DNA of 64,000 nt from Cupriavidus sp. WKF15. Its GTDB lineage: Bacteria; Pseudomonadota; Gammaproteobacteria; Burkholderiales; Burkholderiaceae. The position numbers and the translations under genes were made by a program. The stretch is from contig NZ_CP119572.1 in assembly GCF_029278605.1 (NCBI RefSeq), positions 2,914,001 through 2,978,000 of the forward strand, in the 5' to 3' direction. The notes beneath the pieces are model-generated. The model was given only the letters and a program-made list of their open reading frames with translations, made no database searches and was not told the DNA's origin. Positions 28,802-37,472 of the stretch are shown in pieces (the stretch's first letter is position 1; each line of letters starts with the position of its first letter).

Positions 28802-29650
28802 TCAGCCCTGTTGTTCGAACAACAGGGCGACGCCGCCGGCGGCGCTCCCCGGAATCAAGGTCTCGTGCGGCCCGAGGTCCTGGGCAGGGATGCCCGCCGC
28901 ACGCCAGATCCGGCGTGCTTCTGCCAGCGCATCGGTGCGCAGGCGGATTGCCGCATAACCAGGCACCTCGCGCTGGACGTGCGACGTCCCGGTTGCCGCT
29001 GCCAGTGCCTGGGGCGTACTGACGACCAGCGTGGCGTCGTCCACCGCCAGACTGCAGATATGGTCGCTCAGCTGGGTCAATTCGCCGCCGGTCAGTTCCG
29101 CATAGGCACGGCCGGTCGCGTCCACCAGCGCCGGCGCCACCACCAGGAACATCGACGAGATCGCCCGCGCGCCATTGGCGTGCCGCGTCCATTCCGGCCG
29201 CCACAGCAGTTCGGGCGTGCGATGTTCGCAGACGAAATAGCGCGCGCCCGGCGCGTCGTCGAGTGCCGTGACGCGAAACGTGGCGGCGTGCTCGCTGCCA
29301 TCGTCCAGTACCACCGGCCGGGAAAACTCGATCGGGTCCGAAGTATGCCAGCCCCCCTCGCGCAGGCGAGCTGCCGTGGCGAAGGCATCGGCGCTCTTGC
29401 ATGACATCGCCGCACAGCCGCCGCCGCGGGATTGCACTTCCCAGTAGTACTGCCGGCTCGGACTGGGCGCCGTGACGTGCAGCAGTTCGATGTAGTCGCG
29501 CGCCAGCATGACGCAGTGGTTCTGTGAACCCAGCGTGTGATAGCCGCGCGGCGTCAGCGTAAAGCCGAGCCGGCGCCAGGCCTCGGCGCCGGCATCAAGA
29601 TCGGGGCAGACCACGACGGCATGGTCGAACATTTCAGCTTTGCTTGCCAT
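28802..29650 (-). CDS. Glyoxalase-like (VOC superfamily) domain protein
   Basis: A 282-aa protein of the Glyoxalase_3/VOC type. The N-terminal beta-alpha-beta unit is MFDHAVVVCPDLDAGAEAWR, followed by RGYHTLGSQNHCVML and DYIELLHVT, and a second copy lies beyond EFSRPVVLDDGSEH. The His residues in FDHAVV and NHCVML could be metal ligands, but the activity is unknown. Its ATG overlaps the stop of the upstream Bug/TctC gene by one base (TAATG), so the two are coupled. Its last codons lie in a 24-bp perfect palindrome. It converges on dut, with 12 bp between stops. Confidence 0.85.
   Translation of the reverse strand: MASKAEMFDHAVVVCPDLDAGAEAWRRLGFTLTPRGYHTLGSQNHCVMLARDYIELLHVTAPSPSRQYYWEVQSRGGGCAAMSCKSADAFATAARLREGGWHTSDPIEFSRPVVLDDGSEHAATFRVTALDDAPGARYFVCEHRTPELLWRPEWTRHANGARAISSMFLVVAPALVDATGRAYAELTGGELTQLSDHICSLAVDDATLVVSTPQALAAATGTSHVQREVPGYAAIRLRTDALAEARRIWRAAGIPAQDLGPHETLIPGSAAGGVALLFEQQG
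28805..28828. repeat. 24-bp perfect palindrome between convergent dut and the VOC gene
   Basis: Two 12-bp arms (GCCCTGTTGTTC and its complement) with no loop bases, overlapping the last codons of the VOC gene. Without a T-tract on either side it is not a classical terminator, but the hairpin could still stop or stabilise both transcripts. Confidence 0.6.
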
Positions 29651-30660
29651 TACTCGAACTGGATATTGGCTTTGCGCGCCACGGCCTGCCATTTGTCGTG
29701 CTCATGGCGCACGAGGCTGCCAAGTTCGGCGGGCGTGCCGCCGACGATCTCGAATCCTTGCGCGGCCAGGGCATCGACCACGCGCGGTTGATGCAGCGAT
29801 TCCACCAGTGCGTCGTGGATGCGGCTCACGGTGGCGGGTGCCATGCCTGCCGGGCCGAAGACGCCGATCCAGGAATACGCCTCAAACCCGCGCACGCCCT
29901 GCTCCGCCACCGTCGGCACCTGCGGCAGTTGCTTCAGGCGGCTGGTGCCGGTAACACCGAGCACCTTGATGGTCTTGGCCGCGACGTGGGCCTGTACGGC
30001 CGCATAGCTGCTGAAGAAGATGTCGACCTCATTCGACAGCACGGCCTGCACGGCCGGGCCGCCGCCCTTGTACGGCACGTGCAGCATGTGCACGCCGGTC
30101 TCCGTTGCCAGCGCTTCCGCCGCAAGCTGGTTGAGGCTGCCAATGCCGGACGAGGCATAGCGCACGCCGTCATGCTTGGCCTTGGCCAGCGCCACCAGCT
30201 CGCGCACGTTCGAGGCCGGCAGTGCCGGGTTGGCGGCGATGACCAGCGGGAAACGCACCAGCTGCGAAATTGGCGTGAAATCGCGGAACGTGTCGTAGGG
30301 CAGTTGCTTGTAGGCGAACGGGTTGATCGCGTGGGTATCGAACGCCATCAGCAAGGTATTGCCATCGGGCTTTGCGCGCGCGACCGTGCTCGAGGCGATC
30401 AGCCCGCCCGCGCCCGGCTTGTTGTCGACCACGACCGTCTGGCCCAGCAAGGTCTTGAGGCCCGGCTGCAACTGGCGCGCCACGATATCTACACTGCCAC
30501 CCGGCGGGAATGGCAGGACCATCGTGATCGGACGGCCACTCATGGGCGAGTCGGCGGGCGCGCTGGCTGCAAAGGCTTGCACCGCCGTCAGGGGCGTGCC
30601 GGCCAATGGCAGGACTTTGAGCAGCATGCGGCGCAGCCGCGTGCGTTCGGGACGGGACAT
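29650..30660 (-). CDS. Bug/TctC family tripartite tricarboxylate transporter substrate-binding protein
   Basis: A periplasmic binding protein of 336 aa in the Bug family, which is greatly expanded in Cupriavidus and Bordetella. The N-terminal signal has a twin-arginine-like RLRRMLLKVLPLAG followed by a hydrophobic run and a likely cleavage after AVQAFA. The mature part reads PITMVLPFPPGGSVDIVAR, VVDNKPGAGG, HVPYKGGGPAVQAVLSNEVD and PQVPTVAEQGVRGFE, all typical. No TctA/TctB membrane genes are adjacent, as is usual for Bug proteins. ATG 30660 gives the best signal peptide; an upstream in-frame start at 30708 runs into the clpA terminator. The ligand is unknown. Confidence 0.92.
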   Translation of the reverse strand: MSRPERTRLRRMLLKVLPLAGTPLTAVQAFAASAPADSPMSGRPITMVLPFPPGGSVDIVARQLQPGLKTLLGQTVVVDNKPGAGGLIASSTVARAKPDGNTLLMAFDTHAINPFAYKQLPYDTFRDFTPISQLVRFPLVIAANPALPASNVRELVALAKAKHDGVRYASSGIGSLNQLAAEALATETGVHMLHVPYKGGGPAVQAVLSNEVDIFFSSYAAVQAHVAAKTIKVLGVTGTSRLKQLPQVPTVAEQGVRGFEAYSWIGVFGPAGMAPATVSRIHDALVESLHQPRVVDALAAQGFEIVGGTPAELGSLVRHEHDKWQAVARKANIQFE

Positions 30661-30700
30661 CGGTCTTTCAGGAAGAGGCGGCCAGCCGGCTACCGGGACA

Positions 30701-30729
30701 AAAAACAAAGGGCGGCATTACTGCCGCCC
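30701..30729 (-). terminator. Intrinsic terminator of clpS-clpA
   Basis: On the minus strand, stem GGGCGGCA / TGCCGCCC (30729-30722 with 30717-30710) with a 4-nt loop, then TTTGTTTTTTG. It lies about 55 bp after the clpA stop. Confidence 0.9.
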
Positions 30730-30782
30730 CTGTATTTTGCCCGAGGATGGCCGCAATTGCAGACAATGTCCGCGTGCGCCGG

Positions 30783-33080
30783 TCAGACCTCCGCGCGTTG
30801 CTCGCTTTCCGGCGCCTCCGGCGGCTCCGGATCGGCTTCGGAGAAGTCGAGCTTGATCTGGTCCTGGTCGTCGAGATCGACCACCACCTTGCCTCCGGAC
30901 ACCAGCTTGCCGAACAGCAGCTCGTCGGCCAGGGCCTTGCGGATCATGTCCTGGATCAGGCGTTGCATCGGGCGGGCACCCATCAGCGGATCGAAGCCCT
31001 TGTGTGCCAGGAACTTGCGCAGTTTCTCGCTGAAGCTGGCTTCCACCTTCTTCTCGTGAAGCTGCTCTTCCAGCTGCATCAGGAACTTGTCCACCACGCG
31101 CAGGATGATTTCCTCGTCCAGCGAACGGAAGCTGATCATCGCGTCCAGCCGGTTGCGGAACTCCGGCGTGAACATGCGCTTGATGTCGGCCATTTCGTCG
31201 CCCTGCTCGCGCGACGTGGTGAAGCCGATGGTGGCGCGGTTCATGGTCTCCGCCCCCGCGTTGGTGGTCATGATGATGATCACGTTGCGGAAATCAGCGC
31301 GCCGGCCGTTGTTGTCGGTCAGCGAGCCGTGGTCCATGACCTGCAGCAGGATATTGAAGATATCCGGATGCGCCTTCTCGATTTCGTCCAGCAGCAGCAC
31401 GCAGTGCGGCTTCTTGGTGACGGCCTCGGTCAGCAGGCCGCCCTGGTCAAAGCCAACGTATCCCGGCGGCGCGCCGATCAGCCGGCTGACCGCATGGCGC
31501 TCCATGTATTCGGACATGTCGAAGCGCAGCAGCTCGATGCCCATGATGAAGGCGAGCTGCTTGGCAACTTCGGTCTTGCCCACGCCCGTGGGGCCCGAGA
31601 ACAGGAAGGAGCCGATCGGCTTGTCGGTCTTGCCCAGGCCCGCGCGCGACATCTTGATGGCCGACGCCAGCGCCTCAATGGCCGGGTCCTGGCCGAACAC
31701 CACCGACTTCAGGTCGCGCTCCAGCGTCTGCAGCTTGCTGCGGTCGTCCTGGTTCACGCTTTGCGGCGGGATGCGGGCGATGCGCGAGACAATGTCCTCG
31801 ATCTCGCTTTTGCCGATGGTCTTCTTCTGCTTGGACTTCGGCAGGATGCGCTGCGCCGCGCCAGCCTCGTCGATCACGTCGATGGCCTTGTCGGGCAGGT
31901 GACGGTCGGTGATGAAGCGTGCCGACAGTTCGGCCGCGGCGGTCAGCGCCGAAGCCGCGTACTTGACGCCGTGGTGCTCCTCGAAGCGAGACTTCAGGCC
32001 ACGCAGGATCTGCACGGTCTGGTCGACCGACGGCTCGACCACGTCGATCTTCTGGAAGCGCCGCGACAACGCCGCGTCCTTTTCGAAGATACCGCGGTAC
32101 TCGGTAAAGGTGGTCGCGCCGATGCACTTGAGCTGGCCCGACGACAGTGCCGGCTTGAGCAGGTTGCTCGCGTCCAGCGTGCCGCCCGAGGCGGCGCCCG
32201 CGCCGATCAGCGTATGGATCTCGTCAATGAAGAGAATCGCGTTCGGATTGTCCTTCAGCGACTTCAGCACGCCCTTGAGGCGCTGCTCGAAATCGCCGCG
32301 GTACTTGGTGCCGGCCAGCAGCGCGCCCATGTCGAGCGAGTACACCGTGGCCTTTTCGAGGATGTCCGGCACCTCGTTCTTGGTGATGCGCCAGGCCAGG
32401 CCTTCCGCAATCGCGGTCTTGCCGACGCCAGCCTCGCCGACCAGCAGCGGGTTGTTCTTGCGCCGGCGGCACAGCACCTGCACCACGCGCTCGACTTCGC
32501 TTTCGCGGCCGATCAGCGGGTCGATCTTGCCGGCCTTGGCCAGCGCGTTCAGGTTCTGGGTGTATTGCTCGAGCGGGCTTTCCTTGCCGTCGCCGCCTTC
32601 GCCTTCGCCCGTGCCGTCACCATGCTTGGCTGGCTCGGACTGATCCTTGCGGATGCCGTGGCTGATGAAGTTGACCACGTCCAGGCGCGTCACACCCTGC
32701 TGTTGCAGGTAGTAAACGGCATGCGAATCCTTCTCGCCGAAGATGGCGACCAGCACGTTGGCACCGGTCACTTCCTTCTTGCCGTTGGAGGTGGACTGCA
32801 CGTGCATGATCGCGCGCTGGATCACGCGCTGGAAACCGAGCGTGGGCTGGGTGTCGACCTCATCCGTGCCGGGGACGACCGGTGTGTTGTCAGCGATGAA
32901 ATTCTTCAGGCTGGTGCGCAAGTCCTCGATATTGGCCGCGCAGGCGCGCAAGACCTCAGCCGCCGTCGGGTTGTCGAGCAACGCCAGCAGCAGGTGCTCC
33001 ACGGTAATGAACTCGTGGCGTGCCTGCCGGGCCTCAACGAACGCCATGTGCAGGCTCACTTCCAATTCTTGCGCAATCAT
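30783..33080 (-). CDS. clpA: ATP-dependent Clp protease ATP-binding subunit ClpA
   Basis: ClpA unfolds substrates for the ClpP protease. The protein is 765 aa, full length. The N-domain has two Clp_N repeats ([33 protein letters not shown]). The D1 AAA module has Walker A GEAGVGKT near residue 219, and the D2 module has [14 protein letters not shown] near 500 with Walker [12 protein letters not shown]. The ClpP-contact tripeptide loop would lie before [13 protein letters not shown]; it was not assigned. The ATG overlaps the clpS stop as ATGA, the conserved arrangement. clpP is not in this window. Confidence 0.98.
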   Translation of the reverse strand: MIAQELEVSLHMAFVEARQARHEFITVEHLLLALLDNPTAAEVLRACAANIEDLRTSLKNFIADNTPVVPGTDEVDTQPTLGFQRVIQRAIMHVQSTSNGKKEVTGANVLVAIFGEKDSHAVYYLQQQGVTRLDVVNFISHGIRKDQSEPAKHGDGTGEGEGGDGKESPLEQYTQNLNALAKAGKIDPLIGRESEVERVVQVLCRRRKNNPLLVGEAGVGKTAIAEGLAWRITKNEVPDILEKATVYSLDMGALLAGTKYRGDFEQRLKGVLKSLKDNPNAILFIDEIHTLIGAGAASGGTLDASNLLKPALSSGQLKCIGATTFTEYRGIFEKDAALSRRFQKIDVVEPSVDQTVQILRGLKSRFEEHHGVKYAASALTAAAELSARFITDRHLPDKAIDVIDEAGAAQRILPKSKQKKTIGKSEIEDIVSRIARIPPQSVNQDDRSKLQTLERDLKSVVFGQDPAIEALASAIKMSRAGLGKTDKPIGSFLFSGPTGVGKTEVAKQLAFIMGIELLRFDMSEYMERHAVSRLIGAPPGYVGFDQGGLLTEAVTKKPHCVLLLDEIEKAHPDIFNILLQVMDHGSLTDNNGRRADFRNVIIIMTTNAGAETMNRATIGFTTSREQGDEMADIKRMFTPEFRNRLDAMISFRSLDEEIILRVVDKFLMQLEEQLHEKKVEASFSEKLRKFLAHKGFDPLMGARPMQRLIQDMIRKALADELLFGKLVSGGKVVVDLDDQDQIKLDFSEADPEPPEAPESEQRAEV

Positions 33081-33403
33081 GCTTCCTCCATCACGCACTG
33101 CAAGGGGTGGCCCGCTTGCCGCGCGTGCGTTGACACCAGCTCGACTTTTGTCGCGGCGATATCTCTGGTGTAGATACCGCAGACGCCCTTACCTTCCCGA
33201 TGAACGGTGAGCATGATCTGCGTCGCCGTCTCACGGTCCCTGCTGAAATACTGTTGCAGGATCATGACTACAAACTCCATCGGAGTGTAGTCGTCATTGA
33301 GCAGCACCACCTTGTACATAGCGGGCGGCTTGAGCGCCTGCTCTTTCCGCTCCAGAATGGTGCCTGCTTCGCGTTGTGGGACATTCGCCAGCCGTGTAGC
33401 CAT
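33077..33403 (-). CDS. clpS: ClpS adaptor protein
   Basis: ClpS delivers N-end rule substrates to ClpAP. The protein is 108 aa. The core begins [20 protein letters not shown] at residue 29, with the NDD and the N-degron pocket residues. [18 protein letters not shown] and [10 protein letters not shown] complete the fold. The first 28 residues form the flexible N-terminal extension. It is the first gene of clpS-clpA. A promoter with TAGAAT ends only 6 nt before the ATG, so the mRNA may be leaderless. Confidence 0.96.
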   Translation of the reverse strand: MATRLANVPQREAGTILERKEQALKPPAMYKVVLLNDDYTPMEFVVMILQQYFSRDRETATQIMLTVHREGKGVCGIYTRDIAATKVELVSTHARQAGHPLQCVMEEA

Positions 33404-33409
33404 GGCTTT

Positions 33410-33437
33410 ATTCTAACCCTTACTCGCAACTCTGCAA
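33410..33437 (-). promoter_or_regulatory. Promoter of clpS-clpA, adjacent to the ATG
   Basis: On the minus strand, TTGCAG (33437-33432), a 16-bp spacer and TAGAAT (33415-33410). Six nucleotides separate the -10 from the ATG at 33403, so transcription should start at or beside the start codon. No Shine-Dalgarno sequence is visible. Confidence 0.55.
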
Positions 33438-33642
33438 TTTGGGGAAGAGTGGCAGGATTCAAGAGCCGCGCCACCCATTCCGCGTTGTTCGGACAGCGCC
33501 AAAGGCACTGCGATGCACGTGGGTGGCACACGTCCGCAGACAGCCGCCGCGCGTGCCCCGCCACCGTGCGCACCCCCACACGGTACCATCAGCCGCCGTC
33601 CCTTTCCCGCCACACCCTGTCGGCAGTGGGGAATCCGCCAGC

Positions 33643-33671
33643 TTGACAGTAGATTGGTTTGCCAGAAGAAT
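33643..33671 (+). promoter_or_regulatory. Strong-looking sigma-70 promoter of cspA
   Basis: A perfect TTGACA (33643-33648), a 17-bp spacer and AAGAAT (33666-33671). It is about 250 bp upstream of the cspA ATG, implying an unusually long leader, as known for cold-shock genes. Confidence 0.65.
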
Positions 33672-33924
33672 CGGTCGCACACCGGGTTCAGGCCAGCGAG
33701 CCAAGCAAAAGGCCGGACCGGGTGATCCGTGAGCAGGGAGGCTTACGAACCAGTGGCGGCCTGCCCGGCAGACAAAGCCGGCGGCGTCGCCACGCGATTC
33801 ACCATGCTGCGTCATTGCCGACCGCATCCCGAAGGGAAGCGGCTGTCATGGCGCCGCAGCGCGTGTCATCCAGCTGGCCGCAGGCTTCCCCGCTTTGAAA
33901 TCTGCTATTTCGTTGGGGGAGTAT

Positions 33925-34134
33925 ATGGCAAGCGGTATCGTCAAATGGTTCAATGACGCCAAGGGCTTCGGTTTCATCAAGCCGGACGAAGGCGAAGAAG
34001 AACTGTTTGCGCACTTTTCGGCAATCCAGATGGCGGGCTTCAAGACGCTGAAGGAAGGTCAGCGCGTCTCGTTTGAAGTGGTCCAGGGCCCGAAGGGCAA
34101 ACAGGCCACCAACATCCAGGACGCCTCGGCCTGA
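33925..34134 (+). CDS. cspA: Cold shock domain protein, CspA family
   Basis: A single-stranded nucleic acid-binding OB-fold protein of 69 aa. It has the RNP1 motif KGFGFIKPD near residues 15-23 and RNP2 as LFAHFSAI. It begins [15 protein letters not shown], the standard N-terminus, and ends with [22 protein letters not shown] lies 6 nt before the ATG. Compared with E. coli CspA, the RNP2 valine-phenylalanine (VFVH) is replaced by LFAH, a common beta-proteobacterial form. The long leader suggests post-transcriptional cold induction, which is inference. Confidence 0.96.
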   Translation: MASGIVKWFNDAKGFGFIKPDEGEEELFAHFSAIQMAGFKTLKEGQRVSFEVVQGPKGKQATNIQDASA

Positions 34135-34294
34135 AGTGCGCCGCGACCGCACCCGGGCCGGCAGAGCTTCGGGGTGGTCACCAAGGATGCGGGGGGAACT
34201 CCCCCGGAACGGGATCCGCGCCAGCCTGGCCGCCGCCCTCAGGGCAGCGGCAATGCCGTTGCACGGCTCTCAGCTGCACGCTACCGCATCCGCC

Positions 34295-34325
34295 CGAAAG
34301 CCCGGCTTCGTGCCGGGCTTTCTGC
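34295..34325 (+). terminator. Probable intrinsic terminator downstream of cspA
   Basis: A stem of AAGCCCGGC with GCCGGGCTT around a TTCGT loop, then TTCTGCATTCT. The T-run is short. It lies about 160 bp after the cspA stop and 40 bp before the convergent VOC gene, which it could also serve. Confidence 0.6.
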
Positions 34326-34364
34326 ATTCTGCGCGGTGGCCATGCCGCAAACCCTGGGACCCGC

Positions 34365-34826
34365 TCAGATCCAGCCTTCGATCTTCAGCCCGCTGGCCTG
34401 CTCGGCCTCTTCCCGGCTGACCCGCCGCACGGTCTGGCCGAAGGTCCAGACATGGCCTTCCGGATCGCGGGTGGCGTAGACACGATCGCCGTAGAACTGG
34501 TCTTCCGGCTCGCGCATGATCACCGCGCCGGCGGCACGGGCGCGTTCGCAATGTGCATCCAGCCCGTCCTGCAGATGGACATGGACGGACTGCGTGTTCT
34601 TGCCCTGCACGCTGGCGGGGCTTGCCGTGTAGTCGGCCCACTCGCTCCCTATCATCAGGTAGCTGTCTCCGAAACGCATTTCGGCATGCGCCAGCTGGCC
34701 CTGGCCGTCCGTGATGACCATGGTGCGCGTGAAACCGAACGCCTGTTCGAGCCAGTCGAGCGCACCCAGCGGTTCCCTGTAGAACAGGGCCGGGGCTAGC
34801 GCGGTGCGGCGAAACGGATCTTCCAT
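34365..34826 (-). CDS. VOC family protein, PhnB/glyoxalase-like
   Basis: A 153-aa single-domain protein of the vicinal oxygen chelate fold, similar in kind to PhnB-like proteins. It starts MEDPFRRTALAPALFYREPL, with the core GALDWLEQAFGFTRTMV and GQLAHAEMRFGDSYLMIGSE. The central VHVHLQDGLDAHCERARAAG and EDQFYGDRVYATRDPEGHVW are typical of the second half. No obvious catalytic residue set points to a reaction, so resistance or lyase activity cannot be claimed. ATG 34826 was chosen, since the upstream open frame reads through the icd terminator. It is a single gene flanked by terminators. Confidence 0.85.
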   Translation of the reverse strand: MEDPFRRTALAPALFYREPLGALDWLEQAFGFTRTMVITDGQGQLAHAEMRFGDSYLMIGSEWADYTASPASVQGKNTQSVHVHLQDGLDAHCERARAAGAVIMREPEDQFYGDRVYATRDPEGHVWTFGQTVRRVSREEAEQASGLKIEGWI

Positions 34827-34887
34827 CTGCGGACTCCGGCGTTTGCGGACACCCTCACGTTCTAGCCAACGCGTGCGCGCCGGGCAA

Positions 34888-34925
34888 GAAAAAACCCCGG
34901 TAGCCGCATGGCGGCGCCGGGGTCT
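34888..34925 (-). terminator. Intrinsic terminator of icd
   Basis: On the minus strand, stem ACCCCGG / CCGGGGT with an inner GCCGCCATGCGGC-like arm, then TTTTTTC. It lies 54 bp after the icd stop. Confidence 0.85.
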
Positions 34926-34978
34926 TGCCTGCAGACGCGCGCGGGCGCCTGCCGACCAGTGGATCACATATTATCGGA

Positions 34979-36229
34979 TCACATATTGTCGATCATCACC
35001 TGGCCGAAGCCGGAGCATGACACCTGCGTCGCGCCTTCCAGCAGGCGCGCGAAGTCATAGGTCACCTTCTTGGACAGGATCGACTTTTCCATCGACGCGA
35101 TGATCAGATCCGCCGCCTCGGTCCAACCCATGTGGCGCAGCATCATTTCGGCCGACAGGATTTCCGAGCCCGGATTCACGTAGTCCTTGCCGGCGTATTT
35201 GGGCGCCGTGCCGTGGGTGGCTTCGAACATGGCCACGGAGTCGGACAGGTTCGCGCCCGGCGCGATGCCGATGCCGCCGACCTGCGCCGCGAGCGCGTCG
35301 GAGATATAGTCGCCGTTCAGGTTCAGCGTGGCGATCACCGAGTATTCGGCCGGACGCAGCAGGATCTGCTGCAGGAAGGCGTCGGCGATCGCGTCCTTGA
35401 TGACGATGTCGCGGCCGGTCTTCGGATTCTTGAACTTGCACCACGGGCCGCCGTCGACCAGCTCGGCGCCGAATTCCGCCTGGGCCAGCTCATAGCCCCA
35501 GTCACGGAAACCACCTTCCGTGAACTTCATGATGTTGCCCTTGTGCACCAGCGTCACCGACGGCTTGTCGTTGTCGATGGCGTACTGGATGGCCTTGCGC
35601 ACCAGGCGCTGGGTGCCGTGCTTCGACACGGGCTTGATACCGATACCCGAGGTTTCGGGGAAGCGGATCTTCTTCACGCCCATCTCGTTCTGCAGGAAGG
35701 CGATCAGCTTCTTGGCCTGCGCGCTTTCGGCTTCCCATTCGATGCCGGCGTAGATGTCTTCGGAGTTCTCGCGGAAGATGACCATGTCGGTCTTTTCCGG
35801 CTCGCGCACCGGCGAAGGCACGCCCTTGAAGTAGCGCACGGGGCGCAGGCACACATACAGGTCGAGCTGCTGGCGCAAGGCCACATTCAGCGAACGGATG
35901 CCGCCACCGACCGGCGTGGTCAGCGGGCCCTTGATCGAGACCACGTAGTCCTTGAGCACGTCCAGGGTCTCGTCGGGCAGCCACACATCCGGGCCGTAGA
36001 CCTTGGTCGACTTCTCGCCGGCATAGATCTCCATCCACGAGATCTTGCGCTTGCCGGCGTAGGCCTTGGCCACCGCGGCGTCCACTACCTTGATCATCAC
36101 CGGAGTGATATCCAGGCCCGTACCGTCGCCTTCAATGTAAGGAATGATCGGATTGTCCGGGACATTCAGCGAGAAATCCTGGTTGACCGTGATCTTCTCG
36201 CCAGCCGGGACCTTGATGTGTTGGTACAT
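34979..36229 (-). CDS. icd: NADP-dependent isocitrate dehydrogenase
   Basis: Icd converts isocitrate to 2-oxoglutarate and CO2 in the TCA cycle. The protein is 416 aa, the same length as E. coli Icd. Conserved blocks include [15 protein letters not shown] and the substrate loop around [17 protein letters not shown] with the phosphorylatable-Ser-like serine. The substrate-binding arginines are in [19 protein letters not shown], and [16 protein letters not shown] is the metal/substrate block. [19 protein letters not shown] and the cofactor loop [14 protein letters not shown] follow. The ATG is preceded by TGGAGACGTC. It is divergent from rluE; a 14-bp palindrome lies in the gap. Confidence 0.98.
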   Translation of the reverse strand: MYQHIKVPAGEKITVNQDFSLNVPDNPIIPYIEGDGTGLDITPVMIKVVDAAVAKAYAGKRKISWMEIYAGEKSTKVYGPDVWLPDETLDVLKDYVVSIKGPLTTPVGGGIRSLNVALRQQLDLYVCLRPVRYFKGVPSPVREPEKTDMVIFRENSEDIYAGIEWEAESAQAKKLIAFLQNEMGVKKIRFPETSGIGIKPVSKHGTQRLVRKAIQYAIDNDKPSVTLVHKGNIMKFTEGGFRDWGYELAQAEFGAELVDGGPWCKFKNPKTGRDIVIKDAIADAFLQQILLRPAEYSVIATLNLNGDYISDALAAQVGGIGIAPGANLSDSVAMFEATHGTAPKYAGKDYVNPGSEILSAEMMLRHMGWTEAADLIIASMEKSILSKKVTYDFARLLEGATQVSCSGFGQVMIDNM

Positions 36230-36356
36230 GACGTCTCCAGTACGGAACGGTTAAGACGGCCGCCTGGCACACGACCCGGCAGCAAAATGAGGGAGGCGCA
36301 GCGTAGGCATTGTAGCTGGAGGCAAGCGACCGCCTGCGTTGCGCCGCACCATGTCA

Positions 36357-36370
36357 GTCTTATATAAGAC
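36357..36370. promoter_or_regulatory. 14-bp palindrome in the icd/rluE divergent region
   Basis: A perfect palindrome GTCTTATATAAGAC, 127 bp upstream of icd and 101 bp upstream of rluE. A near-identical copy lies at 41267-41280, upstream of the DUF3579 gene. It is AT-rich against a GC-rich background, so it looks like an operator for a dimeric regulator. The regulator is unknown to me. Confidence 0.5.
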
Positions 36371-36471
36371 ACAAGACTAGCCAACTATTATGCAGCAATT
36401 CCTTATGATCTGCCATTGAGCCAGGCCGCGCCAGGCCGGCAACTGGCCGGACTGCGGCATACTGCTGCCCC

Positions 36472-37137
36472 ATGACGCTGATTGCCCTGAACAAGCCCTT
36501 TGGCACCATGAGCCAGTTTTCCGAGCACCCCTCGCGGCCGACGCTGGCCGAGTGGATCGCGACACCTGGCGTGTACCCGGCTGGCCGCCTCGACGCCGAC
36601 AGCGAGGGCCTGCTGCTGCTCACCGATGACGGCGGTCTGCAAGCGCGGATCGCCGATCCGCGCCACAAGCTGGCCAAGACCTACTTCGCCCAGGTAGAGG
36701 GCATCCCCGACGAGCACGCGCTGGCGCGTCTGCGAGAGGGCGTCGATCTCGGCGATTTCCGCACCCTGCCAGCCAAGGTCCGCGCGGTCGCGGAGCCGTC
36801 CTGGCTCTGGCCCCGGCATCCGCCCGTACGCTATCGCGCCGCCATCCCGACCAGCTGGCTCGAACTGCAGATTCGCGAAGGCAAGAACCGCCAGGTCCGC
36901 CGCATGACCGCAGCGGTCGGCTTCCCGACCCTGCGCCTGGTGCGCGCCACCATCGGCCGGCTTGACCTGCGCGAGCTCGGCCTGCAGCCCGGGCAGTCCC
37001 GCGTCGTGGCACCGGACCTGCTCGGCCTGCCACCCGCGCGTGCCCCGCAACCCGCGCCACGCGGCTCCGGGGAGGGTCCCGCCCGGGCACGCGGGACTGG
37101 CGCCGGCAACAAAGGCCGAGTGCGTTACAAAAACTAA
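36472..37137 (+). CDS. rluE: 23S rRNA pseudouridine synthase, RluE type
   Basis: A small RsuA-family pseudouridine synthase of 221 aa, without an S4 domain. It begins TLIALNKPFGTMSQFSEHPS and has the catalytic motif PAGRLDADSEGLLLLTDDG with the nucleophilic Asp near residue 43. KTYFAQVEGIPDE, IREGKNRQVRRM and RLVRATIGRLDL follow. E. coli RluE modifies U2457 of 23S rRNA; the same target is inferred here. The C-terminal tail (from about 190) is low-complexity, rich in Pro, Arg and Gly. It is divergent from icd. The chosen ATG has no strong ribosome site. Confidence 0.92.
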   Translation: MTLIALNKPFGTMSQFSEHPSRPTLAEWIATPGVYPAGRLDADSEGLLLLTDDGGLQARIADPRHKLAKTYFAQVEGIPDEHALARLREGVDLGDFRTLPAKVRAVAEPSWLWPRHPPVRYRAAIPTSWLELQIREGKNRQVRRMTAAVGFPTLRLVRATIGRLDLRELGLQPGQSRVVAPDLLGLPPARAPQPAPRGSGEGPARARGTGAGNKGRVRYKN

Positions 37138-37240
37138 CACCCATCACGTCAACGCAGTGGGCGGTGTCCTCGTTGTTGTCGGTGACGCGCCCAATTGCGC
37201 GCCAACTTTCCGACTACAGTCACTCTTCGAGGTAATCGCA

Positions 37241-37438
37241 ATGAAAAAACTGATCGCTGCCCTGGTTGTTGGCCTGTTCGCTACCGGCGCTTTTGCCCAG
37301 GCTTCGGCTCCGGCTGCTACCGAAGCAGCTCCGGCCGCCAAGGAAGCTCCGAAGGCCACCAAGAAGAAGAGCTCGCACAAGAAGCACTCGAAGAAGGCAG
37401 CTTCGGCTCCCGCCGCTTCGGCTCCGGCTGCGCAGTAA
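37241..37438 (+). CDS. Small secreted Ala/Lys-rich protein of unknown function
   Basis: A 65-aa protein. A clean Sec signal peptide MKKLIAALVVGLFATGAFAQ predicts cleavage after AFA, leaving about 45 residues. The mature part is built of SAP/AAPA repeats around a very basic core (KATKKKSSHKKHSKKAA), ending SAPAASAPAAQ. It has no fold I can assign and resembles small acid-shock-like or nucleic-acid-binding periplasmic peptides only in composition. AGGTAATCGCA precedes the ATG, and a strong terminator follows. The codon use looks normal for the genome. The function is unknown. Confidence 0.75.
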   Translation: MKKLIAALVVGLFATGAFAQASAPAATEAAPAAKEAPKATKKKSSHKKHSKKAASAPAASAPAAQ

Positions 37439-37472
37439 GCACGTAGCCGCGGCAGCAATCCGCCGCAGACGC

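Larger units (their letters stand above)
33404..33924. other. 521-bp divergent region between clpS and cspA
   Basis: No gene is supported here. The left end carries the clpS promoter (33410-33437, minus strand), and the right half carries a good plus-strand promoter at 33643-33671 and a long cspA leader. The open frames that cross it in several directions have no family similarity that I recognise. Confidence 0.6.

Noticed and set aside
30747..33173. An 808-codon plus-strand frame opposite clpA
   Set aside because: It mirrors ClpA codons exactly and shows only His/Arg/Gln-rich low complexity. ClpA motifs on the minus strand are unambiguous.
33439..33898. Overlapping small frames between clpS and cspA
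   Set aside because: The region contains two promoters and a probable leader. The frames conflict with each other and carry no conserved features.
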